The notes: generated from the letters alone by a model not told the origin. A stretch of 64,000 bases of DNA from Algoriphagus iocasae (GCF_014206875.1 NZ_JACIJO010000001.1:806001-870000); one strand, 5' to 3'; shown: positions 9,361 through 18,006, numbered from the stretch's first letter. A program made the numbers and translations.

Positions 9361-10400
9361 ATCGACCCTGGTACACGAGGTATTTATTGAGTTCAATCGC
9401 AGTTTTGATTGTGTTTGGTATGATCTGGTGGACCTTACCGGAAGAGGAATTGATTTCTGTAACTGAGAAACTGAAAGGCGTTTGCTGGGTGGGAAGTAGA
9501 TCTCCATTGGATGGGGGAGAGTTGAGGGCATTAAAATCAACCGGGGCAAATGCATTATCCCAAACTCCTTTTGGTTGGCAGGGTGACTTGAATTCTCCAG
9601 AAATCAGATGGCAAGTGAATGCAGAGCGACAGTGGTGGGGAGAAACTGCAAATGGAATTCAGGCAACTCATGATTCCTCACAGGTTTTAGGGATCATGAA
9701 TATGCTGAAGCCACATCTATGGGTGAGAGGGAGCTGGCCAGGAGAAATCGAAATGACAAACGAGGAAGATTGGGAACTCTGGTTTAAAAACTACCGAGGA
9801 TTTATTTTGGACTATGCTAAGCTGGCTGAAGAGTTAAAAATCCCGATTCTTTGTATTGGAACTGAACTGGAAAAGACTTCAGAAAGGACTGAGGATTGGA
9901 GAAAAGTAATTTCTCAAATTAGAAAAGTGTATTCTGGGAAACTGGTTTATGCTGCCAATTTTACGGAGTTTGAAAAGATCAAATTCTGGGATGAATTGGA
10001 TTACATCGGAATTCAGGCATATTTTCCTTTGGCAAAATCACATAACCCAGACTTAGCAGAACTCACTAAATCTTGGGAAAAGCAAGTTCCACAGATAGAG
10101 AAAGTGGTTAGAAAATATAAGAAGCCGGTGTTTTTTACTGAGATCGGTTATTGCAATACTGTTGATGCCGCCATCGAACCTTGGGTTTGGCCAAATGAGC
10201 GGAAGGAAATCCAACTATCTGAAGAAATTCAGGCCTTATGTTATGAGGCATTTTTTGAAACAGCTTGGAAAAAATCCTGGATGGCTGGGGTATTCTTTTG
10301 GAAATGGTATCCAGAAGCACATGGAAGAGACCCGGATTTCACACCTCAGGGTAAAAAAGCCGAGGCTATTATGGCGAGATATTTTTCAATGAAAGATTAA
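9357..10400 (+). CDS. GH113-like glycoside hydrolase (membrane-anchored TIM barrel)
   Basis: 347 residues from the ATG at 9357, which overlaps the previous stop (ATGA). The frame is open further upstream, but that part lies inside the OsmC gene. An N-terminal hydrophobic segment (about 8-26) predicts a membrane anchor or uncleaved signal. The rest is a TIM barrel with IGTELE (about 168-173) and FFTEIGY (about 257-263), which place a glutamate at the ends of strands 4 and 7 as in GH-A clan beta-mannanases of family GH113. Likely action is on a beta-mannan or related glycan. As the last gene of the operon it may trim or release the polymer made by the upstream transferases (inference). Confidence 0.78.
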   Translation: MNRPWYTRYLLSSIAVLIVFGMIWWTLPEEELISVTEKLKGVCWVGSRSPLDGGELRALKSTGANALSQTPFGWQGDLNSPEIRWQVNAERQWWGETANGIQATHDSSQVLGIMNMLKPHLWVRGSWPGEIEMTNEEDWELWFKNYRGFILDYAKLAEELKIPILCIGTELEKTSERTEDWRKVISQIRKVYSGKLVYAANFTEFEKIKFWDELDYIGIQAYFPLAKSHNPDLAELTKSWEKQVPQIEKVVRKYKKPVFFTEIGYCNTVDAAIEPWVWPNERKEIQLSEEIQALCYEAFFETAWKKSWMAGVFFWKWYPEAHGRDPDFTPQGKKAEAIMARYFSMKD

Positions 10401-10403
10401 AAC

Positions 10404-10437
10404 TCTCCTCAAAGATGGAATTTGAGGAGAATTTTAG
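10404..10437 (+). terminator. Intrinsic terminator closing the glycosyltransferase operon
   Basis: A 10-bp perfect stem, TCTCCTCAAA at 10404-10413 with TTTGAGGAGA at 10421-10430, and a 7-base loop, followed by ATTTTAG. The T-run is short, so efficiency is uncertain. It lies 3 bases after the last stop and before the conflict module, marking a transcription boundary. Confidence 0.7.
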
Positions 10438-10507
10438 GTCTGAGAGCTTGTTTTAAAGGCTTTTTTCAAGACAGCATATTAAACGGAGAAAATTCTGTAT
10501 TTTAGAA

Positions 10508-10532
10508 TAATTCAGTAAAAATCACTGAATTA
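10508..10532. promoter_or_regulatory. Palindromic operator candidate upstream of the DUF4062/STAND module
   Basis: Perfect 9-bp inverted repeat TAATTCAGT / ACTGAATTA with a 7-base spacer, 27 bases before the ATG at 10560. It has no T-run on either side and lies in the promoter region, so an operator for a dimeric regulator is more likely than a terminator. No obvious regulator gene is adjacent. Confidence 0.45.
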
Positions 10533-10559
10533 GATCGAGTTTTATTAAATGAAGAGTTT

Positions 10560-12248
10560 ATGAAAACGATTCGGATTTTTATTGCTTCTTCTTCCGAGTT
10601 AAAAGAAGACAGAGATGATTTTAGACTTTTTATTAGCAATCAGAATGACTTATTGCACAAGAAAGGTATCTACCTAGAGTTGGTTCAATGGGAGGAATTC
10701 TTGGATTCTATTTCTGACTCCAGACTACAGGATGAATATAATCGAGCCATCAGGAGCTGCGATATCGTGGTCTGTTTGTTTTTTACCAAAGTTGGGAAAT
10801 ACACAGAAGAAGAATTTGATACCGCGTATGATGTGTTCAAAAAGCAGGGGAAACCTAAAATTTGGACCTATTTCAAAGATGCGCCAATTAACACAGGAAC
10901 ATTATCGGAAGAAGTAAATTCACTTTTTGCCTTCAAGAAGAAGATTGGTGATTTAGGGCATTTTTTTACTTCCTATACCAGCATTGATAATTTGGTCAAT
11001 AAGTACCGAAGCCAATTGGATCGATATTTTGCGGAATTTGATGCAGGTGAAAAGGGGGAATCAGGAGATGAATCCAAAACCGATAAAAAGGAGATTCCAA
11101 ACAGATTTAATGAAGTTTTGACTGATCAGTTAATCAATGCGATCAGCAGCCATAATAAGAGAGCGAAAGAGTTTTTAAGTGCCAATTCTGATTGGAAAGA
11201 AAATGAACACTTAATTCAAACGGCAAAGCGGCTGATTATCAATGGGTATGTTGGGGTAATTGGAGTTCAGATCAGAAAGTTGATGTCAATTGGCGAAGAA
11301 GATTTTTCAGAAAGCAAAATGAAGCGATATCTGGAAAATAGTCAAACAACGGCCAAAAGAGCCCTTCAGCTTATTTGTTATGCATTGATTTCTTCTTTGT
11401 GGGATCATCAATTAACCAAAAAAGCGAAGTTGTCTGCATCCCAAAATGAAGTTTTACTGAAGTTTTTTAGGAATGCTGCAGAGGAAGATATTCTGGATTT
11501 ACTAGAATTATTAAAAAGTCTTTTAGAAGTATATTCTGGAAATCAATTGGATTTTCTCATTTCTGAATCGTTTGATTTGTTGCCGAAAATAGATAACAAG
11601 TCAGATTTTTATACAGCCTGCGAATCTCTTCATGAAGTTTCTAATTTGCTGAAAACCTCAAGCTTTTCTCTAGAAGATTGCACCAAAATAGAAACTAGTC
11701 TTGCAGTAGTGCTGTCGGAGTTAAGTTTCTTGGCAGAATACCGCATGATTTCTATCAATGAGATTGATTTTAATCAGCAGAGAAATGATGAAGAGGGCTT
11801 GTATTTACACAATTATGTTTTGCTAGATGGAGAGATTCAGTTTAGCACCAGCCAAAGCAAAGTACGAAGGGAAAACTCTCCGGTAATTTCCCATGCAGTA
11901 ATATTATTCAAAGACAACTACCGAAAAAATATTAATCTGGATCCATTCATCATTGACTACAATGGTCTGGCTTTGACAGGAGGTTCTAAAATCTGCTTTT
12001 ACTCTTACTGCAATACCTATGATGATATGAATCTTAATTTCAGTTTTATCGAGGATAATAGCAGAGTTGTCATCCGGAAATCTGACAATCCAAAGCCTGA
12101 CGATTCTGATTTGAATGCTTTAAATAAGTGGCTATCCATGAAAGAGAATAGGAAGGATATGAATTTTGATAAAGTTTATAGTCTATTCTATCAGGCTAAA
12201 AAATCTTTGACTGGGATAGAAGAAGAATCTACAGAGGATCAATTCTAA
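10560..12248 (+). CDS. DUF4062 domain protein, probable partner of STAND NTPase
   Basis: 562 residues. The N-terminal 120 residues (RIFIASSSELKEDRDDFR, then DIVVCLFFTKVGKYTEEEF) fit DUF4062, a Rossmann-like, TIR-resembling domain found at the N-terminus of many bacterial and animal STAND NTPases such as NWD1. After an acidic linker (about 160-180) come a helical middle (185-420) and a beta-rich C-terminus, neither of which I recognise. There is no signal peptide or membrane helix, so it is cytoplasmic. The STAND gene starts 26 bases downstream on the same strand. By family precedent the DUF4062 part is a sensor/effector or adaptor domain; its activity is not established. Confidence 0.7.
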   Translation: MKTIRIFIASSSELKEDRDDFRLFISNQNDLLHKKGIYLELVQWEEFLDSISDSRLQDEYNRAIRSCDIVVCLFFTKVGKYTEEEFDTAYDVFKKQGKPKIWTYFKDAPINTGTLSEEVNSLFAFKKKIGDLGHFFTSYTSIDNLVNKYRSQLDRYFAEFDAGEKGESGDESKTDKKEIPNRFNEVLTDQLINAISSHNKRAKEFLSANSDWKENEHLIQTAKRLIINGYVGVIGVQIRKLMSIGEEDFSESKMKRYLENSQTTAKRALQLICYALISSLWDHQLTKKAKLSASQNEVLLKFFRNAAEEDILDLLELLKSLLEVYSGNQLDFLISESFDLLPKIDNKSDFYTACESLHEVSNLLKTSSFSLEDCTKIETSLAVVLSELSFLAEYRMISINEIDFNQQRNDEEGLYLHNYVLLDGEIQFSTSQSKVRRENSPVISHAVILFKDNYRKNINLDPFIIDYNGLALTGGSKICFYSYCNTYDDMNLNFSFIEDNSRVVIRKSDNPKPDDSDLNALNKWLSMKENRKDMNFDKVYSLFYQAKKSLTGIEEESTEDQF

Positions 12249-12274
12249 TTTTTTAAAATCAAAAAGGAAATCAC

Positions 12275-14248
12275 ATGAAAAAATACCCTTTTAAGTTTCT
12301 CGATTCCTACCAGAAAGAGGATAAAAGCGTGTTTTTTGGGAGAGATGAAGAAATCAATTCTTTGTATGAAATGGTTTTTCAATCCTCTGTTGTATTGGTA
12401 TATGGGGCTTCTGGAACAGGCAAAACCAGTTTGATCAATTGCGGTCTGGCCGGGAGGTTTCAGCCCCATGATTGGCTGGAAATAATGGTTCGAAGAGGAA
12501 GAGATATCAACCAGTCTTTGAGTTCTGCCTTGGCTAATTTGGGAGGGAATGTTGATGTAGACATCGATAAAAGTAAGTGGGAGAATGACTGGGATGAAGA
12601 ATTCGATAAAAAAGGAAAAGAATTAACCCCTCTGGCTAAATCCATTAAAACGATTTACCAAAAATCCTTCAGACCCATCTATTTGATATTTGACCAGTTT
12701 GAGGAACTTTTTGTTTTGGGAACTACCATTGAGCAGCAAACTTTTTTGGAGTCAATCAAAGGGCTTTTAGATTCAGGCCAGCCAGTTAAGTTGATTTTTT
12801 CGATCAGAGAAGAATATTTAGGGTACTTGGCGGAGTTTGAAAGAGAAATCCCCCAGTTGCTCCGAAAAAAGCTAAGAGTGGAACCGATGAACCTTGAGAA
12901 AGTCAAACAAGTAATCATTGGCGCAGCATCTTTTGAAAATTCCAATATTTCAATAAAAACTGGGGAGGAAGATGCTGTTGCAGAAGCCATTTTTCAGAAA
13001 ATCAGAGGAGATAAAAAGTCCTTGACGATAGCTTTGCCATTCCTTCAAGTCTTTTTAGATAAGCTGTATTTACAGATTACGGGAGATGAAAACAGGCAAA
13101 AACAAGCTGAATTCTCTTTGGCCAGTGTTAATGAAATGGGAGAAATAGGTGATGTTTTAATTAATTTCTTAGAAGATCAGGTTTCTCGGATTTCAGAATC
13201 TCTTCGTGGTAAATATCAAGAGTTTAAACCAGAATTGATTTGGAAAATTCTTTCGCCTTTCGCGACTTTGGAAGGTACAAAAGACCCCATTAGCAAAATC
13301 GAATTGTTTGCCCGTCTTCCTGATCTTGATAATCAAATGATTTTGGACGTAGTCCAGGCCTTTATCACAAGTAGGATTCTCCGCTATAATGATACCAATG
13401 AGACTTATGAAATAGCACATGATTCCTTGGCAAAACCTATCGCCGAGAAAAGGTCTGTGGAGGAAAAGGCGATTTTAGAAATCAAGAGACTGATTAAAAG
13501 TCAGATTGGGGTGAGGGAAGAAGCGAGAGAATTCTTTACCGAAAAACAATTGATCTTTTTAGAGCCTTATTTGGGAAAATTTAAACTGAGTGAAGAGGAG
13601 AGTAATTGGATAGCAAAAAGCCGGGAATCTCTAAAACTGGAAAAGCAGAAGGAGGCTAAAAGGAAATATGAAGAACTGGTAAAAAGCAAGAAATCCATGT
13701 TCTTGAAAATTGCTGTGGTTGTCTTTGTAATCATCGCGGGGCTCTTTGTCTATTTGGCGATTAAAGCTCAGGAAAATGCGATTCTCGCTGAGAATGAAGC
13801 ATTGGCAGCTAAAAAGGCTAATGATTATTCAAGCGAATTGTTGAGGCTGGTCATGGAAGGAAGGGGTGATCAATACGCCAATGTAAGTGACAGTGTTCTG
13901 AAGCAGATTCTGTATAGAGAAAGAACTTCTCCTTTGAGTGAATTAATCGAAGTAAAAGCTTCTGTTAGCCCTTCCAATGCTGGTGGGGAAAACAAGAATT
14001 ACACTATGTGGCTTGATGTACCTTCTTTCAGAAAAGATGAAATCAAAGAAGTCCAATATAATTTTTGCAGAGGATTTGCAGACCGGCTTAGAGTTTCCAA
14101 AGATCCGACTTCTTCTTTTTCTATCGGTTATTTAGGTTGGGGGTATTGCCCGATCATGAGAATTGATGTCATCCTTCAGTCGGGAGATACAATTAGAAAA
14201 GAATTTTCTTTCGAGAGGTATTTTAGAGAAAATCCCCCGGTCGACTAA
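12275..14248 (+). CDS. STAND NTPase (nSTAND1-type) with transmembrane segment and pYEATS-like C-terminus
   Basis: 657 residues. The N-terminus carries FLDSYQKEDKSVFFGRDEEI, the standard entry of nSTAND1 proteins. Walker A is GASGTGKTS (44-52) and Walker B is YLIFDQFEEL (136-145). The winged-helix end shows YEIAHDSLAKPI (378-389). A basic helical stretch leads to one membrane helix (about 474-496) and then a short coiled segment. The last ~110 residues have VQYNFCRGF, a GYLGWGYC turn and alternating strands that resemble the prokaryotic YEATS domain of conflict systems. WD40 or TPR sensor repeats, usual in this family, are absent. Such NTPases act as switches in antiphage or cell-death systems. 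The NTPase call is secure; the pYEATS call is moderate. Confidence 0.85.
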   Translation: MKKYPFKFLDSYQKEDKSVFFGRDEEINSLYEMVFQSSVVLVYGASGTGKTSLINCGLAGRFQPHDWLEIMVRRGRDINQSLSSALANLGGNVDVDIDKSKWENDWDEEFDKKGKELTPLAKSIKTIYQKSFRPIYLIFDQFEELFVLGTTIEQQTFLESIKGLLDSGQPVKLIFSIREEYLGYLAEFEREIPQLLRKKLRVEPMNLEKVKQVIIGAASFENSNISIKTGEEDAVAEAIFQKIRGDKKSLTIALPFLQVFLDKLYLQITGDENRQKQAEFSLASVNEMGEIGDVLINFLEDQVSRISESLRGKYQEFKPELIWKILSPFATLEGTKDPISKIELFARLPDLDNQMILDVVQAFITSRILRYNDTNETYEIAHDSLAKPIAEKRSVEEKAILEIKRLIKSQIGVREEAREFFTEKQLIFLEPYLGKFKLSEEESNWIAKSRESLKLEKQKEAKRKYEELVKSKKSMFLKIAVVVFVIIAGLFVYLAIKAQENAILAENEALAAKKANDYSSELLRLVMEGRGDQYANVSDSVLKQILYRERTSPLSELIEVKASVSPSNAGGENKNYTMWLDVPSFRKDEIKEVQYNFCRGFADRLRVSKDPTSSFSIGYLGWGYCPIMRIDVILQSGDTIRKEFSFERYFRENPPVD

Positions 14249-14254
14249 AATTTG

Positions 14255-15946
14255 TTATTGAATTATCGAGGCTAATCCAGCTTTTTGGAGATAATCTTGA
14301 ACGTTTATGTTTCCGCCAAGAACCAACTCAGGAACTTCCCCAATATCATTCTGATGAAAATGATATACCAGAACAGTCAGGACTTTTGGGCTGATGACTT
14401 TTTCTTTTAAGTCAGCGGGTAATTCTTTATAGCTGTTCAATAGAATTTGCTCGGAAAATGTACCAGAAAGACCTTCACCAGCGGGGTCGGCCTCATTTGA
14501 ATCAATGATGAAAGTAAACATCCTATATTCCGACTCGATATCCAGAAACATGGATTTGACAATTTCGAAATAAGAGAAATGGTCTTCACTGCCCAAACTT
14601 TTTATAAATCTTTTATCATTAGGTACTTCTGAACCATCAAGATTAAATTTCTCCAGACTGGTAGCAATCGCAAAACCATTCTGGTTGAAATAGTAATAGT
14701 GGAGTTGGTTGGTAAATCCTTTGCTAGCTAATTTGCCTTTTAGAAAGGTATCCACTTGTCCCAAATTGCTTAGTTCTGATTTGTAGTTGGAAACAAAATA
14801 CTTAGCTGAGGCTTTGGGTGGAGGGCTAGGGAAGAATTTTTTCTGAATTTCTTGGGAGTACATGACAATTGGTTCCTCTTGGGTAAGTGGTGGATCAAAT
14901 TTTACTGCTTCCTCATACTCAGGTTTTTTGATGGAAGTTGGTCTTCTTCCACTGCCTGTTATTCCTCCCCCAGACGATTTCATTGTATTTGTTTTCTTTG
15001 TAGTGTTATCTACTTGTTTTTTGATCTCTGCCACAACAGTAGGGTTTAGTTCCTCTTTGATGAAATCATCATCAACGGAGTTTAATCGATTGATCCAGTA
15101 TTTATATTTCGAATTCAGGAGATCATGATCTGATTCTCGGGAACTTTTCACTTTCAGTAAAGTCATTAATTCCACATATCTGTAAATCACTTCCGCTCTC
15201 AATCCGGTATAATATTCTGGATTAATGTTGTTTAAATCACTTGAAACATGAATGCTTGGCTGAATTTGATTGGTTTGAACAATAGATTTAATTGGTATTC
15301 CGTAGCTCCTGCTCAAGAATTGCATCGAGTCCAATTCATAGATCTTTGAAAATTTGGCTTTGGTTAAAAATCTTCGAAAGTCTTGATAAAGTTCCTCGTC
15401 AATTTTATCGTTTATTTCATTTTTTAATCGGATGAGATTGGTCTTGTGTTGAAGATCTGCATCAATGGTAAAACCTATTAAGTTGAAAAATGAGTTGGGT
15501 GGTTGGCTATAGAAAAGAGAGTCATTTGTGCCGGAATTATTGTATTGTTTGATGGCGATATCCAATGAATTTTTTAGCCGAATCACGAAAGCTTTTCTTT
15601 GAGGATTTGGTCGGGAAAGTATTGCCTGAGTTCTACGATCCGAATAGAAAAAGTAGGTCTGGTTAAATTGTAAAAGGGACTGAGTAAACTGATAGAGCGT
15701 TTGATTTCCTCTTAAAAAAGCTGGAGTTTTGATTTTGTCAATTTCACTTTTCTCGTAATTGAGGATTTTTTCAATTCTCGGCCATTCCAAAGAATCAAAA
15801 TAGCTTGCTGTCAAGTAAAGATTCATGTATGCCTGAGCCAATAGGATCGAATCATTTTTTGAGGAAATAAGATCCTCTTGTGCCTTGAGTTTCCCGCAAA
15901 GCAGCATAACTGAAATGGAAAAAATGAACAATTTGAAAAATTTCAT
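14255..15946 (-). CDS. Secreted protein of unknown function
   Basis: 563 residues with a clear Sec signal peptide, MKFFKLFIFSISVMLLCGKL, cut near KAQ. Most of the protein is predicted helical. A low-complexity Ser/Gly/Lys linker (about 315-345) separates an N-terminal helical part from a mixed alpha/beta C-terminal part. I recognise no catalytic motif. It is convergent with the STAND gene with only 6 bases between stops and no terminator hairpin between them. It may or may not belong to the conflict module; being periplasmic it is not an obvious partner of the cytoplasmic DUF4062 protein, but the STAND protein does have a membrane helix. Confidence 0.65.
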   Translation of the reverse strand: MKFFKLFIFSISVMLLCGKLKAQEDLISSKNDSILLAQAYMNLYLTASYFDSLEWPRIEKILNYEKSEIDKIKTPAFLRGNQTLYQFTQSLLQFNQTYFFYSDRRTQAILSRPNPQRKAFVIRLKNSLDIAIKQYNNSGTNDSLFYSQPPNSFFNLIGFTIDADLQHKTNLIRLKNEINDKIDEELYQDFRRFLTKAKFSKIYELDSMQFLSRSYGIPIKSIVQTNQIQPSIHVSSDLNNINPEYYTGLRAEVIYRYVELMTLLKVKSSRESDHDLLNSKYKYWINRLNSVDDDFIKEELNPTVVAEIKKQVDNTTKKTNTMKSSGGGITGSGRRPTSIKKPEYEEAVKFDPPLTQEEPIVMYSQEIQKKFFPSPPPKASAKYFVSNYKSELSNLGQVDTFLKGKLASKGFTNQLHYYYFNQNGFAIATSLEKFNLDGSEVPNDKRFIKSLGSEDHFSYFEIVKSMFLDIESEYRMFTFIIDSNEADPAGEGLSGTFSEQILLNSYKELPADLKEKVISPKVLTVLVYHFHQNDIGEVPELVLGGNINVQDYLQKAGLASIIQ

Positions 15947-16157
15947 TTGACGTTTATAAATGAATGTTGAATCAAATGCCTTCCAAAAATTAGGCAGCCT
16001 AAAATTCTCCGTCTCAAAAAAACTTTCATACTCAATATGAAAATAAGAGCCCAGATAAGATTATGAATATACGTGATTAAAATGGATTTTGCGCTTTGAT
16101 TAACTTGATATTCAGTAGTATGTGTTTTTGAAAAGCAGATGCTAAATCAATTTCTTA

Positions 16158-16173
16158 TGTGACTTTAGTCATA
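16158..16173. promoter_or_regulatory. CRP/FNR-family binding site candidate
   Basis: TGTGA-N6-TCATA matches the CRP-type consensus TGTGA-N6-TCACA at 9 of 10 half-site positions and forms the dyad ATGTGAC-tttA-GTCATAT. It lies 83 bases before the DUF2892 start. Crp/Fnr regulators with such sites are common in Bacteroidota; which one binds is unknown. Confidence 0.5.
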
Positions 16174-16198
16174 TCAAAATGAGGATGCTTTTGATATG
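16170..16198. repeat. Perfect 10-bp inverted repeat, 9-base spacer
   Basis: CATATCAAAA at 16170-16179 and TTTTGATATG at 16189-16198. There is no T-run beyond the AT-rich arm, so it could be a second operator or a 5' untranslated hairpin. It directly adjoins the CRP/FNR-like box and ends 58 bases before the DUF2892 start. Confidence 0.55.
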
Positions 16199-16256
16199 TT
16201 TATCAAGTCGGAAGCGTATTTCGACTTAACCATTCATCCACCAAATTTTAGAAATC

Positions 16257-16469
16257 ATGATTAAAAATATGGGAAGTGCCGACCGAGGTATCAGGTTGGT
16301 CATAGCAGCTTTACTTATAGCTCTTTACTTTTCCGGAGTTGTGACTGGGACTTTAGGAGTTATTGCATTGATTTTAGCTGGCGTTTTTACTTTAACCAGC
16401 ATAGTGAGTTTCTGTCCACTTTATACCATTGTAGGACTCAATACTTGCCGAAACTCTAGTGTAAAATAG
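16257..16469 (+). CDS. DUF2892 small inner-membrane protein (YgaP membrane-domain-like)
   Basis: 70 residues. It opens MIKNMGSADRGIRLVIAAL, has two hydrophobic helices (about 12-30 and 35-55) and ends with CPLYTIVGLNTC; this is the DUF2892 pattern seen as the membrane part of YgaP. Family members are often linked to sulfur or redox metabolism. The gene stands alone with its own terminator. A CRP/FNR-like box upstream fits redox or oxygen control (inference). Confidence 0.85.
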   Translation: MIKNMGSADRGIRLVIAALLIALYFSGVVTGTLGVIALILAGVFTLTSIVSFCPLYTIVGLNTCRNSSVK

Positions 16470-16500
16470 ATTTTTCGAAATTCTTATTCCTTTGAAAATT

Positions 16501-16530
16501 AAGCCAGAATTAACCAATTCTGGCTTTTTT
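16501..16530 (+). terminator. Strong intrinsic terminator after the DUF2892 gene
   Basis: 11-bp perfect stem, AAGCCAGAATT / AATTCTGGCTT, with the 4-base loop AACC and a run of six T (16525-16530). It lies 31 bases after the stop codon at 16469. Confidence 0.9.
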
Positions 16531-16620
16531 ATCAGGTATTTACCACCTCTCAAAGAATTTTAGGCTGAATTTTTTAATATTTACCATTAGTATTGAATCA
16601 GAATACCAAAATACCAACAC

Positions 16621-18006
16621 ATGAAAAATAACAAAAGGAGAGAATTTTTAAAGGCATCTGGTTTAGCCGGATTGGGCTTATTTGGAGCAGGTTCTGTGTA
16701 TGCAGGAGATATCAATAAGTTACCGGAAGAACTAAGAAAATACGAGAATCGACAACAGTCTTTTAACATGTCCGGTTATGCGGCTCCGAAAATTGAAACA
16801 GTTCGAATTGGTATTGTTGGGTTGGGTATGCGTGGCCCAGGTGCAGTTGACCGTTTGAGTAAAATCGATGGTGTGGAGATTAAGGCACTTTGTGATTTGT
16901 TACCTGAGCGAGTTGAAAAAGCAAAAGCGCAGTTAAAAGATACATCTCATAGACCAGATGGATATTCTGGACATGTATATTCCTGGAAAGAAATGATGGA
17001 TCGACCAGATTTGGATTTGATTTACATCGCCACTCCTTGGGAATGGCATACTCCTATGGCAGTTTATGCCATGGAAGCAGGAAAACATGCCGCTTGTGAG
17101 GTGCCTATCGCTAGAACGCTAGATGAATGCTGGCAATTAGTAGAAACCTCTGAGCGTACTAAAAAGCACTGTATGCAGCTTGAAAACTGCTGCTATGACT
17201 TCTTCGAATTGATGACTTTGAAGATGGCTCGTGAGGGATATTTTGGTGAAGTACTTCACGTAGAAGGAGCCTATATCCATGACCTTCTTGCTCTTAATTT
17301 TGATAAAAATGGGTACCAGGGCATGTGGAGATTAAAAGAAAATTATCGGGATGGAAATCTTTATCCAACACATGGTTTAGGACCTATTTGCCAGATTTTG
17401 AATATCAATAGAGGAGATCAAATGGATTATTTGACGTCTGTCTCTTCCAACGATTTCATGATGAAAGCAAAGGCAGAACAACTTGCCGCTGAAGATAATT
17501 TCTTCTCGGATTTTGCTGCAAAGCATTACAGAGGAAATATGAATACTACTGTGGTGAAAACCAAGCATGGTAAGACTATCATGATTCAGCATGATGTGAC
17601 GAGTCCAAGACCGTATTCAAGACTTCATGTGGTAAGCGGTACCGAAGGTTATGCTCAAAAATATCCAACGCCGAAAGTTGCCAAAGGACATGGCTGGTTA
17701 AAAGACGAAGAATTCAAAGATCTAGAAACAAAATATACTCCAGAGATCGTACAGAAAGTGGGTGAGTTGGCCAAGCAAGTGGGTGGTCACGGAGGAATGG
17801 ACTTCATGATGGACTGGAGATTGATAGACTGTCTTAGAAATGGACTTCCTTTGGATCAGGATGTTTATGATGGTGCACTTTGGAGCTGTATTTCTCCGCT
17901 AAGTGAGTGGTCTGTTGCCAATAGATCTAACTCCATCGATGTTCCTGACTTTACAGGTGGAAGTTGGAAAACAAATAAGCCTGTTCCAATTACTCTTAGA
18001 GGATAA
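16621..18006 (+). CDS. Gfo/Idh/MocA family oxidoreductase, GH109 (alpha-N-acetylgalactosaminidase)-like
   Basis: 461 residues with a Tat-type signal (RREFLKASGLAGLGLFGAG). The NAD(H)-binding Rossmann start is RIGIVGLGMRGPG (about 62-74). Two motifs match GH109 glycosidases: TPWEWHTPMAVYAMEAGKH and GNLYPTHGLGP. GH109 enzymes cleave glycosides by an NAD-dependent oxidation-elimination mechanism, the family type being alpha-N-acetylgalactosaminidase. The substrate here is not proven, and a general glucose-fructose-oxidoreductase role is the alternative. The protein is exported folded with its cofactor, consistent with the Tat signal. It is convergent with the DUF2264 gene. Confidence 0.85.
   Translation: MKNNKRREFLKASGLAGLGLFGAGSVYAGDINKLPEELRKYENRQQSFNMSGYAAPKIETVRIGIVGLGMRGPGAVDRLSKIDGVEIKALCDLLPERVEKAKAQLKDTSHRPDGYSGHVYSWKEMMDRPDLDLIYIATPWEWHTPMAVYAMEAGKHAACEVPIARTLDECWQLVETSERTKKHCMQLENCCYDFFELMTLKMAREGYFGEVLHVEGAYIHDLLALNFDKNGYQGMWRLKENYRDGNLYPTHGLGPICQILNINRGDQMDYLTSVSSNDFMMKAKAEQLAAEDNFFSDFAAKHYRGNMNTTVVKTKHGKTIMIQHDVTSPRPYSRLHVVSGTEGYAQKYPTPKVAKGHGWLKDEEFKDLETKYTPEIVQKVGELAKQVGGHGGMDFMMDWRLIDCLRNGLPLDQDVYDGALWSCISPLSEWSVANRSNSIDVPDFTGGSWKTNKPVPITLRG

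Larger units (their letters stand above)
15947..16256. other. 310-bp intergenic region with two dyads
   Basis: AT-rich spacer between the divergent secreted-protein gene and the DUF2892 gene. No ORF or RNA gene is seen in it. It holds a CRP/FNR-like box at 16158-16173 and a perfect 10-bp inverted repeat at 16170-16198, listed separately. The rest presumably holds two divergent promoters. Confidence 0.6.
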
